Positions 1 through 7,252 of a stretch of DNA of 42,814 nucleotides are shown one piece after another. The stretch covers positions 1 through 42,814 of the IMG/VR virus record IMGVR_UViG_3300027843_000076; one strand, 5' to 3'. Every line of letters starts with the position of its first letter. Within the stretch, counting starts at the first letter, position 1. Source of the DNA: a virus. Under the pieces are notes generated by a model that saw only the letters and a program-made list of their open reading frames with translations, was not told where the DNA came from and did not search any database. The translations under genes and the position numbers were made by a program.

Positions 1-315
1 ATGAACAAAGGTATGAAGGTCACAGACCACAAACGGACATTTCCAATTGATAAGGAATACACCCTAACCTCACCAGAGTGGAAGGACTTTGTGGTTAAAC
101 ACATCAGTGAGACCCAGGAAGACGAGATTTTGCAGGGAGACATCGTTGTAGATGGTCCTTGGCACACGATTGAGGAAGTAGATGGAGCGAAGGTTCTGCT
201 TCTTACCTATAAGACTATCTGGGTAGGGAAGCCCAAGGCTAATGCGTTTGTTTATTGCGTGAATAAAATTAACAAATACAGGGAGGAGGCAGCCAATGCT
301 GGAGACAATCAATAG
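1..315 (+). CDS. hypothetical protein, 104 aa
   Basis: I do not recognise this protein. It is soluble and mixed in charge, with no signal peptide or membrane segment. It ends at a TAG and overlaps the next small gene by 20 bases. The window opens exactly on its ATG, so its ribosome binding site and possible upstream codons cannot be seen; another in-frame ATG lies at codon 5. It is the first gene of a small early group (1-588) upstream of the terminase promoter. The codon use matches its neighbours. Confidence 0.7.
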   Translation: MNKGMKVTDHKRTFPIDKEYTLTSPEWKDFVVKHISETQEDEILQGDIVVDGPWHTIEEVDGAKVLLLTYKTIWVGKPKANAFVYCVNKINKYREEAANAGDNQ

Positions 316-406
316 TATCTTGGGTCTTGCGACACTAGCAGTCGCAGTGTTTGCGTTTTTCGGAACGATTTATCTATTAATTTGGAAATTAGGAGGAGGA
401 AAGTAA
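296..406 (+). CDS. small membrane protein, 36 aa
   Basis: The reading frame starts at ATG 296 behind a GGGAGGAGG-type ribosome binding site (281-289) inside the end of the preceding gene. It stops at TAA 404-406, whose last base begins the next ATG. The 36-residue product has one long hydrophobic stretch (about residues 8-30) with a short basic, glycine-rich tail, so it should be a single-pass membrane peptide. The dense packing and good binding site argue that it is real. Function unknown. Confidence 0.6.
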   Translation: MLETINSILGLATLAVAVFAFFGTIYLLIWKLGGGK

Positions 407-588
407 TGAAAGATTTGTTCAAAGTTCTCGGAGGAGCACTCGCTCTATCAGCAGTCATCGTTTTAGTAGCCTATTCAGCGTTCTGGATGTGGATTATGGC
501 GTTTATCTACCTAGGTTATGGGATGTCAGTCATTGTTTACATCACTGTGGTTGCCACTGCAGCCTTTCTCATTAAAAAGTTTGCATAG
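406..588 (+). CDS. membrane protein, 60 aa, two transmembrane segments
   Basis: I chose ATG 406 because an AGGAGGAGG binding site lies at 391-400 and the start overlaps the preceding stop as TAATG; the in-frame ATG at 382 has no such site. The product MKDLFKVLGG... has two hydrophobic segments (about residues 8-30 and 34-56) and a basic end (KKFA). With the 36-residue gene just upstream it forms a pair of small membrane proteins. They could be holin or antiholin-like, or superinfection-exclusion proteins; nothing in the sequence decides this. Confidence 0.65.
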   Translation: MKDLFKVLGGALALSAVIVLVAYSAFWMWIMAFIYLGYGMSVIVYITVVATAAFLIKKFA

Positions 589-591
589 TTC

Positions 592-619
592 TTGACTTGT
601 GTATACGGTAGGGTATACA
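592..619 (+). promoter_or_regulatory. sigma70-type promoter upstream of the terminase operon
   Basis: TTGACT (592-597) and TATACA (614-619) are separated by 16 bases, a good match to the -35/-10 consensus. The predicted transcript start is near 626, a few bases before a strongly folded leader (631-697) and 88 bases before ATG 714. The -10 box lies inside a palindrome, so the promoter is probably repressible. Confidence 0.6.
600..619. promoter_or_regulatory. palindromic operator candidate over the -10 box
   Basis: Two arms, TGTATAC (600-606) and GTATACA (613-619), form a perfect 7-bp inverted repeat with a 6-base spacer. Each arm also contains the self-complementary hexamer GTATAC, and their centres lie 12 bases apart. 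The site covers the spacer and -10 box, a usual position for a repressor. The Phd-like protein encoded just downstream is a natural candidate to bind it, because Phd/YefM proteins autoregulate through palindromes; that link is inference. Confidence 0.5.
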
Positions 620-630
620 ATTGTATGTAA

Positions 631-697
631 GTAGTGGGGTTAATATGGCTCTACCCTCCGAGCCACGCCACATCTTTGATGCGACAACCCCCACTAC
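631..697 (+). ncRNA. folded 5' leader RNA, predicted three-way junction
   Basis: GTAGTGGGGTT (631-641) pairs with AACCCCCACTAC (686-697) in an 11-bp stem with one bulged C. Inside it, TGGCTC (646-651) pairs with GAGCCA (660-665), and ATC (672-674) pairs with GAT (678-680), with CGC/GCG outside it. This gives a three-way junction starting about five bases after the predicted transcript start. The AAGGAG ribosome site (705-710) follows immediately and stays unpaired. It is not a tRNA, since no T-loop consensus or anticodon arm fits. It could protect the 5' end or act as a regulatory leader. Confidence 0.5.
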
Positions 698-713
698 CCC
701 CTAAAAGGAGACT

Positions 714-965
714 ATGAAGACCTACAATGTCAGAAATTTTAAGATAAAAACCAAAGAAGCCTTAGATATTGTATCTACAGGCGAAACAGTGCTCATCATC
801 AGAGGTGGTGAGCTCTTTAGATTGGAGAAGTTCAGTGAAAAACAAGAAGTTAGTGAGCCGTCTCTATCCAGTGAACCACATTACCCTAGCCAGATGGGAG
901 GCAGCAGGCACATTATTGCAGAAAGCAGCAGAGCTAGGGCTGGCAGTATATCCGAAACGAGTTGA
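714..965 (+). CDS. Phd/YefM-like antitoxin-type DNA-binding protein
   Basis: The start at ATG 714 is preceded by AAGGAG at 705-710. The first ~40 residues (MKTYNVRNFK..., then GETVLIIRGG and FRLEKF) match the pattern of the Phd/YefM antitoxin N-terminal fold: short strand, helix with KEALD, then a GETVII-type hairpin. The last ~43 residues are serine-rich and overlap the next gene out of frame for 131 bases, so only the N-terminal half looks conserved. No toxin gene is adjacent. It may be a repressor of the promoter at 592-619. Confidence 0.6.
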   Translation: MKTYNVRNFKIKTKEALDIVSTGETVLIIRGGELFRLEKFSEKQEVSEPSLSSEPHYPSQMGGSRHIIAESSRARAGSISETS

Positions 966-1188
966 GAGAATATCTCAAGTCATTAACAGTGGCAAGTTTG
1001 ATGATTTGAGCAAGTTCCCTGACAATTCACTGACGAAAGAAGAGATTGAATGGCTCAGGGTCGCCTACTCGTATCCAAATGGACCGATACTTGACCCTAG
1101 ACCCAGGAAAGGAGCACCGAAAGGTATCTACTATGACGAAAAAACAAAGCAATGGAAGTCAAGACCATACATTACAATCCCAGGTTAA
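835..1188 (+). CDS. hypothetical protein upstream of small terminase, 117 aa
   Basis: I chose GTG 835 because GGAGAAG (824-830) sits just upstream; the frame is open further 5' but only as an out-of-frame shadow of the Phd-like gene. The product begins MKNKK and is basic. It contains a possible short helix-turn-helix-like region (about residues 10-45) and ends in a GIYYDEKTKQW motif that vaguely recalls small DNA-contacting beta modules such as AP2-type domains. It overlaps the small terminase start by 56 bases. A role in DNA packaging or regulation is a guess. Confidence 0.55.
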   Translation: MKNKKLVSRLYPVNHITLARWEAAGTLLQKAAELGLAVYPKRVERISQVINSGKFDDLSKFPDNSLTKEEIEWLRVAYSYPNGPILDPRPRKGAPKGIYYDEKTKQWKSRPYITIPG

Positions 1189-1747
1189 TCCAAAAGTCTT
1201 TGAAGTAGTTACCCTTCTCAACTCTAAACTAAAGTCTATGAAGAAGCGTGGTCTAGGACACATCAGTCTACGACCAATTACTCCTGAAGAGATGAGATGG
1301 ATTCAGAAGTATGTAGAAACAGGGGATATTATCGCAGCATCTTACTACGCTTACGGAGACAAGATTAATAATAAAGTTCACGCAAGGAATATGGGATTAG
1401 TAAAAATGGATAAACCTATCATCAGGACAGCAATCGGAGATATAATGACCCAAGACGAAAGATTATCAGAGGACAAGGTAATCAAACGCTTTGGTGATTT
1501 AATGTATTCAGAAAACGAAGTGGTTGCGTCTGGAATGGTCAAAGAATACTTTAAGATAAAGGGAGCCTATGCACCAGAAAAACACATCGGAATTAACGCC
1601 AACGCAGACATCTCAAGTTTTACAGATGAAGACTTTGTATCAGAAACTCTTAAAAGCCTTGGAGAAAGAGATGAACGAGGAGAAGAGGACATCCTTGACC
1701 AAATCACTCTTAGAGACGGAGAAGAGACTGGGGAAGCTGGACTTTGA
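1133..1747 (+). CDS. terS: terminase small subunit (putative)
   Basis: The likely start is ATG 1133, with AAAGG 8 bases upstream, giving 204 aa. Position directly before the large terminase and the layout suggest TerS, which recognises phage DNA and hands it to the large subunit. Residues about 45-110 have the TerS-like pattern: TPEEMRWIQ, GDIIAASYYAYG, then a run ending in PIIRTAIGDIM. A second helical part (EDKVIKRFGDLMYS...KEYFKIKGAY) resembles the oligomerisation half of Terminase_2-like small subunits. The tail is acidic. It overlaps the large subunit gene by 77 bases. Confidence 0.65.
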   Translation: MTKKQSNGSQDHTLQSQVNPKVFEVVTLLNSKLKSMKKRGLGHISLRPITPEEMRWIQKYVETGDIIAASYYAYGDKINNKVHARNMGLVKMDKPIIRTAIGDIMTQDERLSEDKVIKRFGDLMYSENEVVASGMVKEYFKIKGAYAPEKHIGINANADISSFTDEDFVSETLKSLGERDERGEEDILDQITLRDGEETGEAGL

Positions 1748-3092
1748 TTTCTTTAACGAGTTTATTCTTGGTTGTAGGAATCTTGCTCCTGTTCACCACG
1801 AGCTTTGTCTTAGGGCTCAGTATGGTGCGAAGAGACAACTTACTCTTATCCCTCGTGGACATCTTAAATCTACTATCCTTACTGTTGGGTATTCTGTATG
1901 GCGTATCGTATGCGACCCTAATATTCGTATCTGTATTGCTAACGCTAAACAGGATAACGCTGAGACTTTCCTTACAGAAATAAAGGGTCACTTTGAATCT
2001 AACCAGCGTCTACGGATGCACTACGGAGACTTCGTAGGCAAGAAGTGGAACGAGGGTGAAGTTGTAGTTAAGACCAGGTTCATAACTAAAAAGGAACCAA
2101 CTGTGAAGACCACAGGTGTAGGTGCTTCCTTGGTATCCCAGCATTATGATTTGGTTATTGGTGATGACCTTATTAACGAAACGAACATCACCACCAAAGA
2201 CCAGATTGAAAAGACTAAGGACTGGTGGAGACTGGCTCAATCTCTTGGAGACGGAGACCAGACTGACTGGCGTTTAGTCGGAACTCGCTACCACTATGAC
2301 GACCTTTACGGAATGATTATTGAAGACCAAGCTGATATGTATGACATCTACATCAGGAGAGCTTTTGAGGATGGTATTCCTATCTACCCAAGCAAGTTCA
2401 ATGCAGAGCACTTGGAAGAGATTAAGAGGAACCAGGGCTCTTATATCTTCTCTTGTCAGTATTTCAATGACCCAGTAGACGACATAGATGCTACCTTCCG
2501 TAGGGATTGGTTGCGTTTCTATAAGGAAGACGACTTCAAGGTGGTTGGTAAATACAACACCTTCATCACCCTGGACCCAGCTGTATCAGAGGAAGCCACT
2601 GCCGACTACTCTGTATTCGTGGTCAATGCTGTGGATAAGAACAACAACTGGTGGATTCTTGAGATGCGTTCTGGCAAGTGGAATCCTAAAGATTTGATAG
2701 ACAATATGTTTGAACTAGACGAACTCTACAAACCACTACAATTCGGTATAGAGATGCAGGCTTTCCAGAAGATACTGAGATATGTATTTGAAGACGAATG
2801 TTCTAAGAGGAATATGTATCCACCGATAGTTGAACTTAAACCAGATAGTAGAAGTAAGAAATCTCGTATAAGAGGATTACAACCAAAGTTTGAATATGGT
2901 AAAATTATATTAAAGGAAAATGTAATGGAGACAGAACGCCTCGTAGATGAGTATGTTCGGTTTCCTAGGACAACCCACGATGACCACCTTGACGCATTAG
3001 CCTATCAGTTAGATATTGCATACCCACCTCGCCAAGAAGTAGAGCGAAAAAGGGAACAAATAGTTTACATAGACCCTATAACTAAATATTAG
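1671..3092 (+). CDS. terL: terminase large subunit
   Basis: This is the ATP-driven packaging motor with a C-terminal headful nuclease. I chose ATG 1671, behind GGAGAAAGAG at 1661-1670, giving 473 aa; an upstream in-frame ATG at 1569 lies deep within the small subunit gene. A Walker A-type loop LIPRGHLKST is at residues 59-68 (GHLKST instead of the more usual GSGKST, as in T7-like terminases). Walker B is YDLVIGDD near residue 160. The RNase H-like nuclease shows ITLDPAVS near residue 300 and the late acidic pair in THDDHLDALAY. Confidence 0.93.
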   Translation: MNEEKRTSLTKSLLETEKRLGKLDFDFFNEFILGCRNLAPVHHELCLRAQYGAKRQLTLIPRGHLKSTILTVGYSVWRIVCDPNIRICIANAKQDNAETFLTEIKGHFESNQRLRMHYGDFVGKKWNEGEVVVKTRFITKKEPTVKTTGVGASLVSQHYDLVIGDDLINETNITTKDQIEKTKDWWRLAQSLGDGDQTDWRLVGTRYHYDDLYGMIIEDQADMYDIYIRRAFEDGIPIYPSKFNAEHLEEIKRNQGSYIFSCQYFNDPVDDIDATFRRDWLRFYKEDDFKVVGKYNTFITLDPAVSEEATADYSVFVVNAVDKNNNWWILEMRSGKWNPKDLIDNMFELDELYKPLQFGIEMQAFQKILRYVFEDECSKRNMYPPIVELKPDSRSKKSRIRGLQPKFEYGKIILKENVMETERLVDEYVRFPRTTHDDHLDALAYQLDIAYPPRQEVERKREQIVYIDPITKY

Positions 3093-3100
3093 GAGAGAAA

Positions 3101-5296
3101 ATGGCAGAAAAACCCACGGTAGAGAATACAGAATCTGGGATTCAAGGAGAGGAAATACTAGATTCGTATTATCCATCCTTCCTAGACGCTGATAACAAGG
3201 ATATGACAGACGAAGAGAAGGCAGCGAACTATGTTTTAGAGCGTTTCCGTTCAATGTCTAAGGCAAGAACTCCACAGGAAGAGAAATGGACTACTGCTGA
3301 GAGCAACTATCGTGTCGTTCCAGGTGCTACCCCTACTAGAAATAACAAAAATCAGTGGCGTTCTACCCATACAGTGCCTATTACTCACGGTATTGTAGAG
3401 ACTGCAGTAGCAGAATACTCAGATGCCAACCCAGACATCATTATTGCCAACCGTCTTAAAGCTGATGCTTACAAAGGCGATGTTATGGGCAATATTTTCA
3501 AATACACACAGTTCAAAGGTGACTTCAAGGTAGAGAAACTGAAGGCATTTAGAGAACTAGCCATCTACGGAACAGTAATTTGGGAAGAATTTTACAGAGA
3601 AGACCCTTCAATTGTCCGTGACCCAGTAGATTATGACCCAGAAACCAACAAATTCACCTACGAAATCAAGAAAACTACCAAGTTTAATGATGTTTATGGG
3701 CGTGTATGTAACATCTGGGATATTTATGTAGATGAAAGAGCCGAAGATTTCACTGATGCAGAGGATGTAATCAAGCGAGAAGTCCTCACGATGAACGCAT
3801 TTAAGATGAAATACGGTAAATACGAGCCAGTTAAGAAAGATGAGATAAAAGCTGGTGGTGAAACCACTCAGAAAGACGCTTTCCCTAAAGAAGAAGGCGA
3901 TGCAGTTGATAAAATTGAGGTATTTACCTACACAAACCAGGTTGAAGATGTCCAATGGATAGTCGCTAACGGCAAATTGGTCAATCCATTTGATACAGCC
4001 AACCCATTTATGCACAAAGAACTACCATATGCTCGTGGTGTGAACATCCTAATGCCTCATAAGTTCTACGGAATGGGTATTCCAGAGATTATCGCAGGTG
4101 TTCAATCAGAAATTAACACCCTTAGGCGTATGGCTCTTGACCGAGAGAAGCTAGATATTAACAAACCTTCACTTTCTTCAGGTCGCCAAGACCTCACAGA
4201 GGAAGAAGCAGGTATGTATCCAGGCAAAGTGCTCCAAGTTGCTGATGTAGACAAGTCTTTCAAGCAATTAGACACCACTGGTCCTGGTCAGGGTCGCTAT
4301 CAGGAAGAGGATTTACTCAAGGAAGATGCTCGTTATGGTTCTGGCGTATCCAACCCAAGCTCTGCTAACACAACAGGTGCTACGGCAACCGAGTCTGCAA
4401 TAGTCAAGGAAGCCACTCTGAAGCGTCTCAGGAGCGTTTTAGCAGTCAATGAGGTAATCTTACTCACTCGCATCGGAAAACTCCGTGTGAAGAACATACA
4501 GCAGTTCTACAAAGACCCTGTTAAAGTCCAAAAGGTTACAGGCGAAGGTGGAAAGACTGAATGGGTTGGAGAATATCGCCAAGTTGGTGTCCAGAAGGAT
4601 TCAAACAAGCCTATGGAGTTCTTCTCAATTGACCCAGAGTGGATTCGTGGAGACTTTGAGTTCTCTATTCAATCATATTCAACTATTCCTTTGTCTCAAG
4701 CTCTTGAAGAGCAGAGAAGTGAACAGGTCTTTGACCGTCTAACTAACCCAGTAATGATGCAGGTTATTGACCCACGCAAACTTGCTATCTGGTTTATGAA
4801 GAAACACAGTGAAGACCCACGCAAAGTTATGATGGAGAACTTAGACACACCAGATGAGGCACTAGCTGACGAAGAGAACGCCAAGATGATGATGGGCGTA
4901 GAGCTTCCACCAACACCAGGAGCTACTCCAGAACATACTGCAGCTCACTTAGCCTATGTAGAACGCTACGCTTTCCAGATTGATGATGCCAAAGATGACA
5001 TCTTCACTAAGCACATAGATGGCGAGAAGGTTCCAGTATCTCCAGCAGGTATGGGGCAGAACCTACCACCAATAACAAATGGACCTGAACAGGGAATGGA
5101 CCCTAATGCACTAGGTGCTCCACCAGAAGGTGCTGACCCTAACGCACTTCCACCAGAGATGGCAGGAGCTCCAGGACCAGGTGGTATGCCAGTAGAGGGT
5201 GGTATCCCAGGACAAGAGGGTGGGGGTAATCCACTGACTCCAGATATGAGTTTTGATGGTCAACTAAGCAAACCCAACCAGCAGGTTAGGAAATAA
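3101..5296 (+). CDS. portal protein
   Basis: The 731-residue product forms the dodecameric ring at the capsid vertex through which DNA enters and leaves. Its length is close to the P22-type portal, and it has the usual helical stem and wing pattern with conserved-looking stretches such as KFYGMGIPEIIAGVQSEINTLRRMALD and TTGATATESAIV. It directly follows the large terminase by 8 bases, with an AGGAGAG site before ATG 3101. The C-terminal ~70 residues are rich in Pro, Gly and Met with repeated DPNAL units, probably a flexible tail. It ends TAATG with the next gene. Confidence 0.9.
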   Translation: MAEKPTVENTESGIQGEEILDSYYPSFLDADNKDMTDEEKAANYVLERFRSMSKARTPQEEKWTTAESNYRVVPGATPTRNNKNQWRSTHTVPITHGIVETAVAEYSDANPDIIIANRLKADAYKGDVMGNIFKYTQFKGDFKVEKLKAFRELAIYGTVIWEEFYREDPSIVRDPVDYDPETNKFTYEIKKTTKFNDVYGRVCNIWDIYVDERAEDFTDAEDVIKREVLTMNAFKMKYGKYEPVKKDEIKAGGETTQKDAFPKEEGDAVDKIEVFTYTNQVEDVQWIVANGKLVNPFDTANPFMHKELPYARGVNILMPHKFYGMGIPEIIAGVQSEINTLRRMALDREKLDINKPSLSSGRQDLTEEEAGMYPGKVLQVADVDKSFKQLDTTGPGQGRYQEEDLLKEDARYGSGVSNPSSANTTGATATESAIVKEATLKRLRSVLAVNEVILLTRIGKLRVKNIQQFYKDPVKVQKVTGEGGKTEWVGEYRQVGVQKDSNKPMEFFSIDPEWIRGDFEFSIQSYSTIPLSQALEEQRSEQVFDRLTNPVMMQVIDPRKLAIWFMKKHSEDPRKVMMENLDTPDEALADEENAKMMMGVELPPTPGATPEHTAAHLAYVERYAFQIDDAKDDIFTKHIDGEKVPVSPAGMGQNLPPITNGPEQGMDPNALGAPPEGADPNALPPEMAGAPGPGGMPVEGGIPGQEGGGNPLTPDMSFDGQLSKPNQQVRK

Positions 5297-5511
5297 TGTT
5301 AGATTTATACAAACTTAAAAAGATAATGACAGCTGACTTAGAGGCTTCCAGGGATTTCCTGGAGGTCTCTGATGATGCCGATGAGACGAAGAAGCATCAA
5401 GGAACTATCAGATACATCAGGGGGTTCCTACCAAGAATAGAAGAGGAAATTAAAATAGAAGAAGATAGAAAGGAAATGGAAGATGCCAGCAAAGAAACAG
5501 ACGATGAATAA
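5296..5511 (+). CDS. small acidic hypothetical protein, 71 aa
   Basis: ATG 5296 overlaps the portal stop by one base (TAATG), so it is translationally coupled. The product is highly charged and predicted helical, with an acidic C-terminal half (PRIEEEIKIEEDRKEMED...). It has no membrane segment or cysteine. The place between portal and scaffold suggests a capsid-assembly accessory, but no family is recognised. Confidence 0.6.
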   Translation: MLDLYKLKKIMTADLEASRDFLEVSDDADETKKHQGTIRYIRGFLPRIEEEIKIEEDRKEMEDASKETDDE

Positions 5512-5746
5512 GGAAGAGCAACGGATTGCTAAAGAGTTTAAGGCGAAATTAGAAGAGCTGCGTGAATGGGGTTATACCGAAGGTATCGTAATTGACGCTC
5601 ATATGACCATCAAAACAGATGGCATATTCCCATATGTCAGCTATCGCTATATGACAGACGAGGAAATTGAAGCGTGGAAAACCTGGAGCGTTACTGCTGC
5701 AAAGACCAAGATGGATATTGCTAGGTCAGAAGTTCCTAAGGTATAA
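5483..5746 (+). CDS. hypothetical protein, 87 aa
   Basis: ATG 5483 overlaps the preceding gene by 29 bases and has an AAGGAAATGGAAG purine tract upstream; a second in-frame ATG at 5504 is possible. The basic N-terminus (MPAKKQTMNKEEQRIAKEFK) leads into a small alpha/beta domain with many aromatics (YVSYRYMTDEEIEAWKTW). Function unknown. Its stop codon lies within the promoter-like box TATAAT at 5742-5747. Confidence 0.6.
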   Translation: MPAKKQTMNKEEQRIAKEFKAKLEELREWGYTEGIVIDAHMTIKTDGIFPYVSYRYMTDEEIEAWKTWSVTAAKTKMDIARSEVPKV

Positions 5747-5747
5747 T
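5718..5747 (+). promoter_or_regulatory. candidate promoter before the scaffold and capsid genes
   Basis: TTGCTA (5718-5723) and a perfect TATAAT (5742-5747) have an 18-base spacer. The predicted start is near 5754, about 70 bases before the scaffold ATG at 5825. The box lies in the 12-mer TAAGGTATAATA (5737-5748), which recurs exactly at 29173-29184 just after another stop codon. A small hairpin CTGGC-TAA-GCCAG (5764-5776) would be near the 5' end of the transcript. Confidence 0.45.
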
Positions 5748-5824
5748 AGATATAGTAAGTAACCTGGCTAAGCCAGAACTGATATAATTCGTAACCCACG
5801 CAAGTGGCACGAGAAAGGACAGAA

Positions 5825-6739
5825 ATGTCAAACGAACCTGAATCAACCGAAGTCAACGAGGAGACCGTAGAGTTCCAGGAGCAAGGGCTCAAGACCGTAG
5901 AGGAAGTGAACAAAGCACTCGGAATTGAAGAGGAAGAACAACCAGATTCAGCCAAACCAGAGGAATCTGAAGACGAGGAAGAGGAAGACGAATCGGAAGA
6001 CGAATCGGAGGAGGCATCCGAAGAGGAAGAAGAAGAGGAAGACGACTCAGACGAAGATGAAGACGAACCCACTGGAGAGGAGAAGCCAGACCAGGAGAAG
6101 GAAGAAGAGGATGTTGACTGGGAGAAGAGATACAAAGATTCTCAACGAGAAGTAACAACCAAATTTATCCCCCTGCAGGCTGAAAACGAAACCTTGAAAA
6201 CGGAGCGAGAGGAACTCAGAAGTTTGATTCAATCAGACCCTGAACTACTTGAGCGATTTGTCGCAGTTGCTAGTGGAGATGTTAAGCCAGCAGATGTATC
6301 TGATATAGATGCTAAGCTTAACGAGAAACTTGCCCCAGTAAACAAACTTCTTGAGAAGATGGAGAAGGAAAAATCTGACGCTGAACTCAAAGTCATTATG
6401 AAATTTGAGGAAAAGCACCCAGACCTTACCAACGAGGACAGAAGCTTACTAGGCACTTTATCCAGAAGCTTTGAAAACACATTAGGAATCTCCTACAGTG
6501 ACGCTCTTGAGAGAGCTTGGATGGTGGCTCGCCCAGACGAAGCTAACAAAACTCTCACGACAGAGGCTGAAAAGAGAGCTAGAGTCGCTAGTGCAGTTAA
6601 AGCTAACGCAACACAGACTAAGCAAAGAGTCGGCAGTGAGACTCCAAAAGTCGGAGTAAGTCTATCACCTGAGGAAGCTAAAATGGCTAAAAACCTTGGG
6701 ATGACTGAAAAAGACTACGCTGCAATGAAGAATAACTAA
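5825..6739 (+). CDS. capsid scaffolding protein (putative)
   Basis: I chose ATG 5825, with AAAGGAC at 5814-5820, over an in-frame GTG at 5804; this gives 304 aa. Residues about 30-105 are an extreme acidic stretch of Glu, Asp and Ser. A coiled-coil-like middle follows (WEKRYKDSQREV... to LLEKMEKEKSDAELK), and a basic C-terminal helix region (EAKMAKNLGMTEKDYAAMK). Acidic, coiled-coil proteins placed just before decoration and major capsid genes are typical scaffolds that guide procapsid assembly and leave before packaging. The call rests on composition and context. Confidence 0.8.
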   Translation: MSNEPESTEVNEETVEFQEQGLKTVEEVNKALGIEEEEQPDSAKPEESEDEEEEDESEDESEEASEEEEEEEDDSDEDEDEPTGEEKPDQEKEEEDVDWEKRYKDSQREVTTKFIPLQAENETLKTEREELRSLIQSDPELLERFVAVASGDVKPADVSDIDAKLNEKLAPVNKLLEKMEKEKSDAELKVIMKFEEKHPDLTNEDRSLLGTLSRSFENTLGISYSDALERAWMVARPDEANKTLTTEAEKRARVASAVKANATQTKQRVGSETPKVGVSLSPEEAKMAKNLGMTEKDYAAMKNN

Positions 6740-6767
6740 TTAATTCTAACGAATTAAGGAGACCAAA

Positions 6768-7223
6768 ATGGCACTTACAATTTATGGTGGTGAATATGTT
6801 GGTTCCTTGAATGGAACTAATCGTTCAGCAGTTAGACACTACATCCCTAAGACCAACACTATCCTTAACAAGGGCGACTTTGTTAAATTAGCTGCTGGTT
6901 ATCTGGAAGTAGCTTCTGCTGGTGATAAAGTCCTTGGCGTTCTGCAAGCTTCTTGCACTGCTGCTCAGGCAACTACTGGAGCTAAACTCCCAGTATTAAT
7001 TGACCCAATGGCTCTTTACAGAGTCCGAACAGACGCAACTATCGTTCAGGCTGATTGTGGCACTGGCGTAGATGTAACTGGAACTACTGGTGCAATGGGC
7101 ATCACAATGACTGGTAAAGCTGCTGGTAAAGGCACTTTCCTTGTTCACGAGATTGAAGACGCTGGCACAGCCATCGTAAGCATCTTTGAAGGACAACTGG
7201 TCGCTGCTGCTGTTGTAGCATAA
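6768..7223 (+). CDS. capsid decoration or head-stabilising protein (putative)
   Basis: The 151-residue product is small, beta-rich and poor in charged residues, with many Gly, Ala and Thr, and lies between scaffold and major capsid. This position and make-up fit head-decoration proteins (lambda gpD or DUF2190-like), which lock the expanded shell. The AAGGAG site at 6755-6760 supports ATG 6768. Two cysteines (residues about 64 and 102) are not paired in a zinc motif. The family is inferred, not recognised by motif. Confidence 0.65.
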   Translation: MALTIYGGEYVGSLNGTNRSAVRHYIPKTNTILNKGDFVKLAAGYLEVASAGDKVLGVLQASCTAAQATTGAKLPVLIDPMALYRVRTDATIVQADCGTGVDVTGTTGAMGITMTGKAAGKGTFLVHEIEDAGTAIVSIFEGQLVAAAVVA

Positions 7224-7252
7224 TTATTAACTAAACTCGGAGATTAACCAAA

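Noticed and set aside
631-697. The folded leader as a tRNA gene
   Set aside because: Length is close to a tRNA, but there is no T-loop GTTCRA consensus, no D-loop GG and no seven-base anticodon loop; the outer stem is 11 bp.
820-860. Programmed frameshift joining the Phd-like frame and the next frame
   Set aside because: The shift would need to be +1 and no slippery site fits. A GTG with GGAGAAG upstream explains independent initiation better.
5647-6135. Serine-rich 162-residue frame on the minus strand
   Set aside because: It is the complement of the Glu/Asp codon run in the scaffold gene; no ribosome site, and it opposes the operon.
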